Part shown: in pieces, positions 8,842 to 17,076 of the stretch
Numbering within the stretch: position 1 is the stretch's first letter
Layout: every line of letters starts with the position of its first letter
Assembly: GCA_965242605.1 (NCBI GenBank)
Contig: CBDESS010000001.1
Location: forward strand, 496,001 to 560,000
Direction: 5' to 3'
DNA length: 64,000 nt
DNA from: JAAXHF01 sp965242605
Lineage (GTDB): Bacteria; Desulfobacterota; Binatia; Bin18
The notes under the pieces: model-generated
Databases searched by the model: none
What the model saw: the letters and a program-made list of their open reading frames with translations, nothing else
What the model was told of the DNA's origin: nothing
Translations under genes and position numbers: made by a program

Positions 8842-10419
8842 ATGCCCAAGAAAAAATCTCGCTTTATCCTCCCCCCGCCGCCCCCTCTCCCGCACAATGC
8901 GCACTGGATCGAGAGCGATTCCTACGACCGCGCGGCGTTCCGCAAGCTGCGCGAAGCGTCGCCGTCTCTGCACGCCTTGGAAGACACCGGGGCCACCTTA
9001 GCCCCCCAGTTTGGTGCGCTGCTGCAAGACCTGTTCTGCGCCCTGTTCAAGCAGAATGTCCTCTTTCTCAAAGAGGACGCGGTGCTGCCCAGCGCCAAGC
9101 TGAACAAGACCCTGCTCAACGCCCTGCACCACGGCGAGCTGACCCAGTTTCTGCGTCAGGCGACCGTCCTTGATGAGGGCCGGGCGGGCCTAGCCACGGT
9201 ATTGCTGGGCGAGGGCGCTCTCAGGCTGCTCAAGTCAGAAAAACCCCTCACCCGCCACCACATGCTCGACATGCAGCGCCTCCGCCGGCAGGAGGAAACG
9301 GTTCAGGAAAAGACAGGGGTCGCCCACGAGGCCAAACAGGTCGCCAAAGAACTGGCCGAGGACATATCCAAAAAAACCAGGGACCTCCTGGAACGCGCAG
9401 CCAACAAGCTGGCCAGCGAAGCCCGGGCCGAGGATGCTCGCCTGCGTCAACAGTCCAAACGGCTCGGGGCCGAGCTGTCCGACAGGCAGGCCGAGGTCGA
9501 GAACCGCTTTCGCAAAGAGGCTATTGCGGTTGCCCAAAACCTGGACGACGCGCTGCAAGAAGCCGATTCGTGGAGTACAACCGTCGGGGGCGGCCACACC
9601 TCCTCGCCCGGCCATCAGATCGAGCTGGGCAAACATCTGGCCGGCAACGACAAACTCAAGAAACTGGCCCGCATGGTCGGCCGCATGAAGGACCACGCCC
9701 TGGCCCTGCGGCGGAAAGTCTTTGAACGCAACTCAGAAGAACTGCTTGAAGCCAGTCTGGGCAGTGAAATAAGCCGCCTGCTGCCGCACGAGCTGGTGTC
9801 CTTCCACCACCCCATCTTGCGTAAAGACTTTACCCGGCGTTTGGTGGACCGTCAGCTCCTCGTCTACACGCTGCGGGGCGTTGAAGAAAAGGGCAAAGGC
9901 CCGGTGATCGTGTGTCTGGACGGCAGTTCGTCCATGATGGGCGACAAAGAGGTGTGGGCCAAAGCGCTGGCCCTGACCCTGTTGGAGATCGCCCGCCGTC
10001 AACGCCGCCTGTTTCGGTCCATCTGTTTTTCTTCGGCCAACAGCCCGCTGCGCGTCCTTGACCTCAACCCGCGCGATCGCTACGAGGTGGAAATGTCAAA
10101 AGTCATGGAGCTGGCCGAGTACTTCCCCGGCGGCGGCACCGACTTTGAGACGCCACTGAACGCCGCGGTCACGGGTCTGCGGCAGGCCCGGTTCAGGCGG
10201 GGCGATATTGTGTTTATTACCGACGGCGAGTGTCAGGTCAGTCCCGACTGGGCCGAGCGGTTTCGCCAAGACAAAGCCACGCTGGGCTTCTCCCTGTTCT
10301 CTATCCTGATCGACCTGGGCTCCAGCTCACTCGGCAGCCTCAAAGAGTTCAGCGACAATATCACCACCGTCTCACGGCTGACCGACGAAGGGGTGAAAGA
10401 GGTGTTTGTGAAGCTGTAA
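8842..10419 (+). CDS. VWA domain protein, ViaA-like partner of the MoxR ATPase
   Basis: A 525-residue protein with a Pro-rich N-terminus (ILPPPPPLP at about 9-17), a long charged helical middle (about 150-290) with coiled-coil character, and a C-terminal von Willebrand factor A domain from about 345. The metal-ion (MIDAS) site is seen as DGSSSMMG, followed by GGGTDFETPL and IVFITDGECQ. VWA proteins next to RavA-like ATPases act as their substrate adaptors. I chose the ATG at 8842, 16 bp after the ATPase stop, over the overlapping earlier frame start at 8677, because the earlier extension overlaps ravA out of frame. Membrane segments are absent. Confidence 0.82.
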   Translation: MPKKKSRFILPPPPPLPHNAHWIESDSYDRAAFRKLREASPSLHALEDTGATLAPQFGALLQDLFCALFKQNVLFLKEDAVLPSAKLNKTLLNALHHGELTQFLRQATVLDEGRAGLATVLLGEGALRLLKSEKPLTRHHMLDMQRLRRQEETVQEKTGVAHEAKQVAKELAEDISKKTRDLLERAANKLASEARAEDARLRQQSKRLGAELSDRQAEVENRFRKEAIAVAQNLDDALQEADSWSTTVGGGHTSSPGHQIELGKHLAGNDKLKKLARMVGRMKDHALALRRKVFERNSEELLEASLGSEISRLLPHELVSFHHPILRKDFTRRLVDRQLLVYTLRGVEEKGKGPVIVCLDGSSSMMGDKEVWAKALALTLLEIARRQRRLFRSICFSSANSPLRVLDLNPRDRYEVEMSKVMELAEYFPGGGTDFETPLNAAVTGLRQARFRRGDIVFITDGECQVSPDWAERFRQDKATLGFSLFSILIDLGSSSLGSLKEFSDNITTVSRLTDEGVKEVFVKL

Positions 10420-10430
10420 CGAGGCAAGCC

Positions 10431-11300
10431 ATGTCCGAAAAAAATATCTCGGTGTGTTTATCCTTCGATTTTGACGCCATGTCCGTCTGGACCGGCTCCT
10501 TCCGCACCCGCTCGCCGAGTACCCTGTCGCGCGGCGAGTTCGGCAGGGTCGGCACCGGGCGTATACTCGACCTGCTCAGCCGCTACCGGCTGCCGGCCGC
10601 GTGGTTTATCCCCGGTCATACGGCCGAGACCTTTCCGGACAGCGTGCGGCGGATTGCCGACGCCGGACACGAAATCGGTCACCACGGCTATTGCCACGAA
10701 AACCCGCGCTCGCTGTCGGCCGACCAGGAGCGCGCCGTCCTGGAACGGGGCAGTGCCTGTTTACAGCGGCTGACCGGCAAAGCCCCGGTCGGCTATCGCT
10801 CGCCGGCCGCGGATGTCAGCCCCATCACCCACCGCCTGCTCCTGGAGTACGGCTTTGTGTACGACTCCAGCATGATGGCCGACGATTTCACCCCCTACTA
10901 CTGTCGGGTCGGGGACGAGATGCACCCCGACGCCCCGTATGTCTTCGGCCAGGAGATTGATGTGCTTGAATTGCCGCTGGACTGGAGTCTGGACGACTGG
11001 CCCTACTTCAACCTGCACTGGCCGGCCAACCATGTCGGCCTGCGCACGCCCGATGAGGTATACACAATCTGGGCGGCCGATTTTGACTTTCTGTACGACC
11101 GCATCGGCCAGGGCGTCTATACCCTGACCATGCACCCCCAGGTCATCGGCCGTGGCCACCGGCTGCTGATGCTGGAGCGGCTCATCGCCTACCTGCAAAG
11201 CCACGCCGGGGTCGCGTTCAAGACAATGGGGCAGGTGGCGGTCGAGTGGAAACAGGCCCACCCCCTCCAGCCTGTTCGGATAGCTGAGGAGCAGCATTGA
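10431..11300 (+). CDS. Polysaccharide deacetylase family protein
   Basis: A 289-residue NodB-fold hydrolase that removes acyl groups from carbohydrates or acts on related amides. Motif 1 is seen as LSFDFDAMS (catalytic and metal Asp pair, about 10-16), motif 2 as HEIGHHGYCHENP (metal His pair, H-x3-H form, about 82-94) and motif 3 as GYRSPAAD (about 118). There is no signal peptide, unlike many chitin or peptidoglycan deacetylases, so it is probably cytoplasmic and closer to the PuuE/allantoinase-like branch. The ATG at 10431 follows GAGGCAAGCC. Its stop overlaps the start of the CoA-transferase gene (TGATG), implying translational coupling. Confidence 0.85.
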   Translation: MSEKNISVCLSFDFDAMSVWTGSFRTRSPSTLSRGEFGRVGTGRILDLLSRYRLPAAWFIPGHTAETFPDSVRRIADAGHEIGHHGYCHENPRSLSADQERAVLERGSACLQRLTGKAPVGYRSPAADVSPITHRLLLEYGFVYDSSMMADDFTPYYCRVGDEMHPDAPYVFGQEIDVLELPLDWSLDDWPYFNLHWPANHVGLRTPDEVYTIWAADFDFLYDRIGQGVYTLTMHPQVIGRGHRLLMLERLIAYLQSHAGVAFKTMGQVAVEWKQAHPLQPVRIAEEQH

Positions 11301-12511
11301 TGACGGATACCCCAGCCTCCGCCCTGTCTGATCTGCGGGTGCTTGACCTGACCGACCTCAAGGGTGCCCTTTGCGCCAAGCTGATGGGCGACATGGGTGC
11401 TGATGTGGTCAAGATCGAGCCGCCCGACGGAGACCCCACGCGGCATATCGGGCCGTTTCTCGGCACCAGGCAAGACGGCCGGCCAAGCCTGCTGTACTGC
11501 TTCTACAACACCAGCAAACGGGGCGTCACGCTCGATATCCGGCGGCCGGCCGGCCAGGCCCTGTTCAAACGCCTGGCGACACATGTCGATGTGGTGCTTG
11601 AGTCCTTTCCTCCCGGAACCCTGGACACACTCGGGCTGGGCTATGATGTCCTGGCCGGCCTCAACCCCCGGCTGGTACTGACCTCCATCACCCCGTTTGG
11701 GCAGAGTGGGCCATACGCCAACTACAAAAGCTCGGACACGGTAGCTGAGGCCCTGGGCGGCATGGTGTACGTCAACGGCTTTCCCGATGAACCGCCGCTG
11801 CGGGGTCTTGGCCTGCAAGCCTACCACAGCGCGGCCTTTTTTGGCGCGATTGGAACCATGTCTGCGCTGTGGGCGCGCGACACAACCGGCCGGGGGCAGT
11901 GGGTCGATATCAGCCTGCACGAAGCCGTGGCCGCCGCGGTTGAGCATGTGGCACCGTTCTACCACCAGGGTTTAGGCGTCGAGACCCGCCGCGGCAGTCT
12001 GCACTGGAGCCGCTATTTTCGGGTCGCCCGGTGTCAGGACGGCTATGTCATGCACTGCACCTTGGGCGATTGGACCTCGCTGGTCGAATGGGTCAGAGCC
12101 GATGGCCAGGGCCAGGGCTTGGACGCGCCGGCCTGGGAAGACTTGGAGTACCGCCGGGAGCACGCCGAGGAGCTGTTTGATCTGCTTGACGACTGGGCCA
12201 AGGAGTATCGTGTAGCCGAGCTGATGGAAGGTGCCCAGCTGCGGCGTATTCCATACGCTATGGTTCGTCCGCCCGAGGCCCTGCTTGACGACCCGCAGCT
12301 CGCCGCCCGCGGCTTCTTTGCCGAATGTGAGCATCCAGAACTCGGCCGTTCGGTGCGCTATCCCGGCGGGCCGTTCTTTTTCACCAAAACGCCGTGGCGG
12401 ATCTCACGGCGGCCACCGCTGCTGGGCGAACACAACGCCGAGGTATTCGGCGGCGAACTCGGACTCAGCCAAAAACAGCTGACCGGGCTTGTGCAAGACG
12501 GCGTGATTTGA
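11300..12511 (+). CDS. CaiB/BaiF-type CoA-transferase (family III)
   Basis: A 403-residue family III CoA-transferase, which moves CoA between carboxylic acids through an acyl-enzyme anhydride. The N-terminus has LRVLDLTDLKGALCAKLMGDMGADVVKIEPP split across residues about 11-40. The catalytic Asp of this family, after the S-x-x-D region, lies near KSSDTVAEALGG (about 148-160). QWVDISLHEAV and the C-terminal LLGEHNAEVF are also typical. The ATG at 11300 overlaps the deacetylase stop; a TTG three bases earlier is the other option. The acid substrate cannot be named. Confidence 0.88.
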   Translation: MTDTPASALSDLRVLDLTDLKGALCAKLMGDMGADVVKIEPPDGDPTRHIGPFLGTRQDGRPSLLYCFYNTSKRGVTLDIRRPAGQALFKRLATHVDVVLESFPPGTLDTLGLGYDVLAGLNPRLVLTSITPFGQSGPYANYKSSDTVAEALGGMVYVNGFPDEPPLRGLGLQAYHSAAFFGAIGTMSALWARDTTGRGQWVDISLHEAVAAAVEHVAPFYHQGLGVETRRGSLHWSRYFRVARCQDGYVMHCTLGDWTSLVEWVRADGQGQGLDAPAWEDLEYRREHAEELFDLLDDWAKEYRVAELMEGAQLRRIPYAMVRPPEALLDDPQLAARGFFAECEHPELGRSVRYPGGPFFFTKTPWRISRRPPLLGEHNAEVFGGELGLSQKQLTGLVQDGVI

Positions 12512-12540
12512 AACAACGGGGCGGTCTGGCCGGAAAAGAC

Positions 12541-12562
12541 TCACCCCCTTGGCAAGGGGTGA
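12541..12562 (+). other. Hairpin just upstream of purE
   Basis: TCACCCC and GGGGTGA pair around a short TTGGCAA-containing centre with one bulged C, giving a stem of about nine pairs that ends about ten bases before the purE ribosome site (AAAGGAGGG). No T-run follows, so it is not a canonical terminator. It could modulate purE translation or separate purEC from the upstream CoA-transferase transcript. Confidence 0.4.
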
Positions 12563-12579
12563 AGGGAAAGGAGGGCGGC

Positions 12580-13065
12580 ATGGCACATGTGGCGATTATC
12601 ATGGGCAGTAAGAGCGACTGGGACACGATGCGCGGGGCGAGCGAGACGCTTGCCGAACTCGGGGTTGAGCACGAAAACCGCATCCTGTCGGCCCATCGTA
12701 CCCCGGGTGCCCTGGCCGCCTATGTCAAAGATGCCGAGGCGCGGGGCGTGCGGGTGTTTATAGCCGGGGCCGGCGGCGCGGCCCATCTGGGCGGAGTAAT
12801 TGCCTCCCAGACGCTGCTGCCGGTCCTCGGCGTGCCCATGCAGTCCAAAGCCCTCAACGGGCTGGACTCGCTGCTGTCCATCGTCCAGATGCCCAAAGGC
12901 ATCCCGGTCGCCAGCTTGGCTATCGGCGAGGCCGGGGCGGCCAACGCGGGTCTGCTGGCAGCCCAGATTCTGTCGCTCTCAGACCTGGCCCTGGCCGATC
13001 GCCTCAAAGCCCACCGCGCCCGGCAGGCGGCCAGGGTGCTGGAGCAACGGCTCGAAGAACAGTGA
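12580..13065 (+). CDS. purE: N5-carboxyaminoimidazole ribonucleotide mutase
   Basis: A 161-residue class I PurE, which converts N5-CAIR to CAIR in purine synthesis. Visible motifs are IIMGSKSDWDTM (phosphate-binding loop, about 6-17), ILSAHRTPGAL (active-site His, about 41-49), IAGAGGAAHLGGVIAS (about 69-84) and ALNGLDSLLSIVQMPKGIPV (about 103-122). The start at 12580 is supported by AAAGGAGGGCGGC. purC follows 11 bp later. PurK, the usual partner making N5-CAIR, is not in the window. Confidence 0.96.
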   Translation: MAHVAIIMGSKSDWDTMRGASETLAELGVEHENRILSAHRTPGALAAYVKDAEARGVRVFIAGAGGAAHLGGVIASQTLLPVLGVPMQSKALNGLDSLLSIVQMPKGIPVASLAIGEAGAANAGLLAAQILSLSDLALADRLKAHRARQAARVLEQRLEEQ

Positions 13066-13076
13066 GATAGAGAGCG

Positions 13077-13961
13077 ATGCGTGAGCTTGTCTTAGCAACA
13101 ACGATAGACGGCCTGCCCGTCCCCCGTCGGGGGAAAGTGCGGGATATCTATGAGACGGACGACTATCTGCTGGTCGTCGCCACCGACCGGGTATCGGCCT
13201 TTGACGTGGTGCTGCCCGACGGGATTCCGGGCAAGGGCCGGGTCCTGACCCAGGTCTCGGGCTTCTGGTTTCGGGAGCTGGCCGACCTCGTTCCCCACCA
13301 CCTGCTCTCGCTGGAGGTGGCCGACTTTCCGGCCGTGTGTCAGCCCTACCGCGACCAACTGGCCGGCCGCGCCATGCTGGTCAAAAAGGCCGAGCCGCTG
13401 CCGGTCGAGTGTATCGTGCGCGGCTACCTGGCCGGCTCGGGCTGGAAGGAGTATGGCCGGACCCAGAGTGTATGCGGGATTCGGCTGCCGGCCGGCCTGC
13501 GTGAGAGCGAGGAGCTGCCCGAGCCCATCTTTACCCCCTCAACCAAAGCGCCCGAAGGCGAGCACGACGAGAACATTGCGTTTGCAGAAGTCGAGCGCCT
13601 GATTGGCCGCCACCTGGCCGAACGGGTGCGCGACACCAGCTTGGCCCTGTATCGCCGCGCCCTGGCCCTGGCCAGAACAAAGGGCTTCCTGCTGGCCGAT
13701 ACCAAGTTTGAGTTTGGCCTCAGAGACGGCCAACTCCTGCTCATTGACGAGGTCTTTACCCCGGATTCGTCCCGCTTCTGGCGGGCCGATATCTACCGCC
13801 CCGGGACGGCCCAGGACAGCTACGACAAGCAGATCATCCGGGACTATCTGCTGTCGGTCAACTGGGACAAAAAGCCGCCGGCCCCCCACCTGCCGCCGGC
13901 CATCATCAAGCGAGCGGCCGCCCGCTATCAGGAAATCAGCACCCGGCTGATGGACGGCTGA
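13077..13961 (+). CDS. purC: SAICAR synthetase (phosphoribosylaminoimidazole-succinocarboxamide synthase)
   Basis: A 294-residue PurC, which ligates aspartate to CAIR with ATP to make SAICAR. Diagnostic segments are GKVRDIYETDDYLLVVATDRVSAFDV broken across residues about 19-45, VECIVRGYLAGSGWKEY (about 112-128), FTPSTKAPEGEHDENI (about 150) and LADTKFEFG plus LIDEVFTPDSSRFW (about 205-240). The length fits the longer eukaryote-like/bacterial form rather than the about 240-residue E. coli form. It is the second gene of a purE-purC pair, with the TerC-like gene 15 bp downstream. Confidence 0.96.
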   Translation: MRELVLATTIDGLPVPRRGKVRDIYETDDYLLVVATDRVSAFDVVLPDGIPGKGRVLTQVSGFWFRELADLVPHHLLSLEVADFPAVCQPYRDQLAGRAMLVKKAEPLPVECIVRGYLAGSGWKEYGRTQSVCGIRLPAGLRESEELPEPIFTPSTKAPEGEHDENIAFAEVERLIGRHLAERVRDTSLALYRRALALARTKGFLLADTKFEFGLRDGQLLLIDEVFTPDSSRFWRADIYRPGTAQDSYDKQIIRDYLLSVNWDKKPPAPHLPPAIIKRAAARYQEISTRLMDG

Positions 13962-13976
13962 GGAGCGGAGCGCACC

Positions 13977-14909
13977 ATGCAGGTCAACCTGTGGATGTGG
14001 GGCGTGTTTACGGTCGCGGTGCTGGGGCTGCTGCTCCTCGACCTGACCGTCTTCCACCGCCACGCCCACATTGTCTCGAAAAAAGAGGCCGCCCTGTGGA
14101 GCGTGCTGTGGATCGCCCTGGCCATGCTGTTCAACATCGGCATCTATGTCTTCTACGGCAAAGAGCGGGCGCTCGAGTTTCTGGCCGGCTATGTGATCGA
14201 AAAATCGCTCAGTGTTGACAACATCTTTGTCTTCCTGATGCTGTTCTCGTACTTCTCGGTGCCGGCCATCTACCGCCACCGGGTGCTGTTCTGGGGCATC
14301 CTGGGCGCGCTGGTCATGCGCGCCGTCTTCATCGGCGTCGGGGCCGCCCTGCTGCACAACTTCCACTGGGTGCTGTATGTGTTCGGCGCTTTTCTGGTCT
14401 TTACCGGCATCCGCATGGTGGCCAAGAAAGAGGAGCAAACCGACCCGAGCACGAATCCGGCTATCCGACTGCTGCGCCGCTTCATGCCCGTGACCCCAGG
14501 CTATGAGGGCCAGCATTTTCTGGTCCGACACGACGGCCGCCTGTTCGCCACCCCGCTGCTGGTCGTGCTGGTCACGGTCGAAACCACCGACCTGGTCTTT
14601 GCCGTTGACTCGATCCCGGCCATTTTTGCCGTGACCGATGACCCGTTCATCGTCTACACCTCCAACGTCTTTGCCATACTGGGCTTGCGCGCTCTGTTCT
14701 TCCTGGTCGCCGGCGTCCTGGATCTGTTCGTCTACCTGCGCTACGGCCTGGGCTGCGTGCTCAGCTTTGTGGGGGTCAAGATGCTGCTGATCGATCTCTA
14801 CACAGTTCCGATCGATCTCTCACTGAGCGTCATTGTCGGCATTCTGGGTATCTCCGTAGCCGCCTCCCTCCTCTTCCCGCCCAAGCCGGCCCAAGCTGCG
14901 GAACAGTAG
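13977..14909 (+). CDS. TerC/Alx family integral membrane protein
   Basis: A 310-residue protein with about eight or nine membrane helices. The conserved acidic motifs are EKSLSVDNIFVF (about 80-91) and TDLVFAVDSIPAIFAVTDDPF (split at about 203-223), which are thought to bind Mn2+ or other metals in this family. Alx and related proteins export manganese or help load metals on exported enzymes. No yybP-ykoY-type riboswitch is visible ahead of it; it lies 15 bp behind purC and is probably co-transcribed. The charged linker KKEEQTDPSTNP (about 148-159) is cytoplasmic loop-like. Confidence 0.88.
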   Translation: MQVNLWMWGVFTVAVLGLLLLDLTVFHRHAHIVSKKEAALWSVLWIALAMLFNIGIYVFYGKERALEFLAGYVIEKSLSVDNIFVFLMLFSYFSVPAIYRHRVLFWGILGALVMRAVFIGVGAALLHNFHWVLYVFGAFLVFTGIRMVAKKEEQTDPSTNPAIRLLRRFMPVTPGYEGQHFLVRHDGRLFATPLLVVLVTVETTDLVFAVDSIPAIFAVTDDPFIVYTSNVFAILGLRALFFLVAGVLDLFVYLRYGLGCVLSFVGVKMLLIDLYTVPIDLSLSVIVGILGISVAASLLFPPKPAQAAEQ

Positions 14910-14911
14910 GG

Positions 14912-14948
14912 GCGACACGTCGCTTGACTTTTGCTTTTTGCCCTTTTT
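14912..14948 (+). terminator. Weak candidate terminator after terC-like gene
   Basis: A short stem (GCGA CACG TCGC, 14912-14923) is followed by T-rich sequence (CTTTTGCTTTTTGCCC, then TTTTT). The stem has only four pairs, so this would be a poor intrinsic terminator, but it lies exactly where the purEC-terC unit ends and the restriction system begins. Confidence 0.3.
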
Positions 14949-14976
14949 CGTTCGTATCCTCAGTGTGGTTTTAGAG

Positions 14977-17076
14977 ATGAAAGCCTTGCCCGCTACCGCT
15001 GCCACCGTCGAAGACATCTTGCGTGGGGCTGCCCACGCGCTGACGATCTTCAAGCCCGACAAGATCGCTAGCTTAGCGATCTTCTTGAAATGCGGCAAGC
15101 CGTACTTAACTTGCTACGCCAGCGGCAAGGACCGACCTGCCAAGCCCGAAGAAATCGTTCGGCAACTTTACCTGATGATGCTGATGGACGACTACGGCTA
15201 TCCCGCCGAGCGTATCGCCATCGAAAAGCCGGTGCATATGGGGTCCGACATTCACGACAAGCCGGCAGACATTGTGATTTGGGACAAGGACGACCTAGCC
15301 GCCGCCTATATCATAATTGAATGTAAGAAGCCCGGGCGACTTGACGGATTGGAACAACTCAAGAGCTACTGCAACGCCGAGGGGTCCCCTATTGGCGTGT
15401 GGACCAACGGCGGCGAAACCATCCACCTCCACCGCCGTGACCCCAACTACTACCAGAATCTTCCCGACATTCCCCATGCCGGTCAGACGCTATCTGAACT
15501 GCTGGACGAGCGTTGGACGCTCGACGACCTGGCCAAGCATAACATCCTGGTCAAAGAGCAAACGACGCTCAAGAAGATCATCCTGGACATGGAAAACCTT
15601 GTCCTGGCCAATGCTGGTGTCGATGCCTTTGAGGAAGTCTTCAAGCTGATCTACACCAAGCTGTACGACGAAGCCCAAGCCGCTCAACGCGGCAAAAAGA
15701 AAAGATACCTGCAATTTCGTGTCGGTGGCGCAACGCCTAGTGAGTTCAAACAGAAGGTCAACGACCTATTCGATAAGGCCAAAGAGAAGTGGTCCGGCGT
15801 CTTTCTCGACGGCGAGCGTATCGACCTGACTCCTGAGCATCTCGTCACCTGCGGGTCCTATCTGGAAAACGTCAAACTGTTCAACAGCAACCTTCAAGTC
15901 ATTGATGAAGCCTTCGAGTATCTGTCGGTTGAGGTCGGTAAAGGCAAGAAGGGGCAGTATTTCACACCACGCCATGTCATCGATATGGCAGTGAAAATGC
16001 TAAATCCGAACAGCGATGAATACATCATCGACACCGCTGCCGGTTCCTGTGGCTTCACCGTCCACAGCATCTTCCATGTGTGGGGAAATACGTTTACTGC
16101 GAACGGCCCGGAGCAGTGGCAGGCGGACTACGCAACTCAAATGGTATACGCCATCGACTTCGATCCGCGCTCCATCAAGATCGCCAAAGCCCTGAACCTT
16201 ATCGCCGGCGATGGCCGGACCAATGTCTACCGCGCGAACACCCTTGACCCGCGCGGCTGGCAGGATGAAGTCAAAGTCGGTCTGCGGGACCGCCTGCAAT
16301 GCTTCCCCGACGACCCACAGAAAGACCGCCGGAATCGTGAGCATTACCGCTATTTCGACTTCGACGTATTGCTGACGAACCCACCCTTCGCCGGTGATAT
16401 CCGAGACTCGCGTATTCTGCGTCAATTCGACCTGGCAAAGAAGGCGAACGGTAAATGGCAGAACAAAGTTGGCCGCGATGTCCTGTTCATTCAGCGCAAT
16501 CTTGAATTCCTGAAGCCCGGCGGTCGCATGGCGATCGTTTTACCCCAAGGCCGGTTGAATAACGTCAGTGATGGCTACATTCGCCATTTCATCCACGAGA
16601 ACGCCCGGCTAGTGGCATCGGTCAGCTTGACCATTAACACGTTCAAGCCCCATACCAATACTAAGACAAGCATCTTATTCTTGCAGAAATGGAACGATGA
16701 TCCTGGAGCCCCGCCAGCCCTGCGGTGCCCAAGGGTGGACAATTACCCCGTCTTCTTCGCGGTCAGTCAGCAAGGGGGGAAGGACAATACCGGCGAGTAT
16801 ATCTACCTGACCGATGACAAGGGCTTGCGTCTACACGACCTGCACGCTCACCCGATGGTGGACCACGACCTTTACAACCTGCGCAGCTATCTGGCTGACC
16901 AACTGGAGCAGCGGTTGAACGCGACCAAGACGGACACGGAGAAACAGGCTATAAACGATGCCTACAGTACGAAGCTACCCTTCGTCCCCGACCGTCCCGG
17001 CATCGCCGACGCCTTCCGCGAATGGGGCCGGAAGCAAGGCTTCGTCTTCTGCTTCGATGAAGAAGAGGAAGGCTGA
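14977..17076 (+). CDS. Fused restriction nuclease-N6-adenine methylase subunit (BcgI/type I-like)
   Basis: A 699-residue two-domain protein. Residues about 1-190 resemble the HsdR N-terminal nuclease domain, with a PD-(D/E)xK-type set in PADIVIW (Asp98) and IIIECKK (Glu115, Lys117). Residues about 295-640 form an HsdM-like N6-adenine methylase with QYFTPRHV, an AdoMet loop DTAAGSCGF (352-360, Cys where the usual motif has Gly-Gly context) and the catalytic NPPF (468-471). No helicase motor domain is present. This is the architecture of BcgI-like type IIB enzymes (RM subunit plus separate S subunit) rather than classical type I. The start at 14977 is chosen over a TTG at 14938 on homology grounds. 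The S subunit gene overlaps the stop by one base. Confidence 0.8.
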   Translation: MKALPATAATVEDILRGAAHALTIFKPDKIASLAIFLKCGKPYLTCYASGKDRPAKPEEIVRQLYLMMLMDDYGYPAERIAIEKPVHMGSDIHDKPADIVIWDKDDLAAAYIIIECKKPGRLDGLEQLKSYCNAEGSPIGVWTNGGETIHLHRRDPNYYQNLPDIPHAGQTLSELLDERWTLDDLAKHNILVKEQTTLKKIILDMENLVLANAGVDAFEEVFKLIYTKLYDEAQAAQRGKKKRYLQFRVGGATPSEFKQKVNDLFDKAKEKWSGVFLDGERIDLTPEHLVTCGSYLENVKLFNSNLQVIDEAFEYLSVEVGKGKKGQYFTPRHVIDMAVKMLNPNSDEYIIDTAAGSCGFTVHSIFHVWGNTFTANGPEQWQADYATQMVYAIDFDPRSIKIAKALNLIAGDGRTNVYRANTLDPRGWQDEVKVGLRDRLQCFPDDPQKDRRNREHYRYFDFDVLLTNPPFAGDIRDSRILRQFDLAKKANGKWQNKVGRDVLFIQRNLEFLKPGGRMAIVLPQGRLNNVSDGYIRHFIHENARLVASVSLTINTFKPHTNTKTSILFLQKWNDDPGAPPALRCPRVDNYPVFFAVSQQGGKDNTGEYIYLTDDKGLRLHDLHAHPMVDHDLYNLRSYLADQLEQRLNATKTDTEKQAINDAYSTKLPFVPDRPGIADAFREWGRKQGFVFCFDEEEEG

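Noticed and set aside
14938..14976. TTG start for the restriction-methylase subunit
   Set aside because: The extra 13 residues come from T-rich leader-like DNA; the ATG at 14977 fits better.
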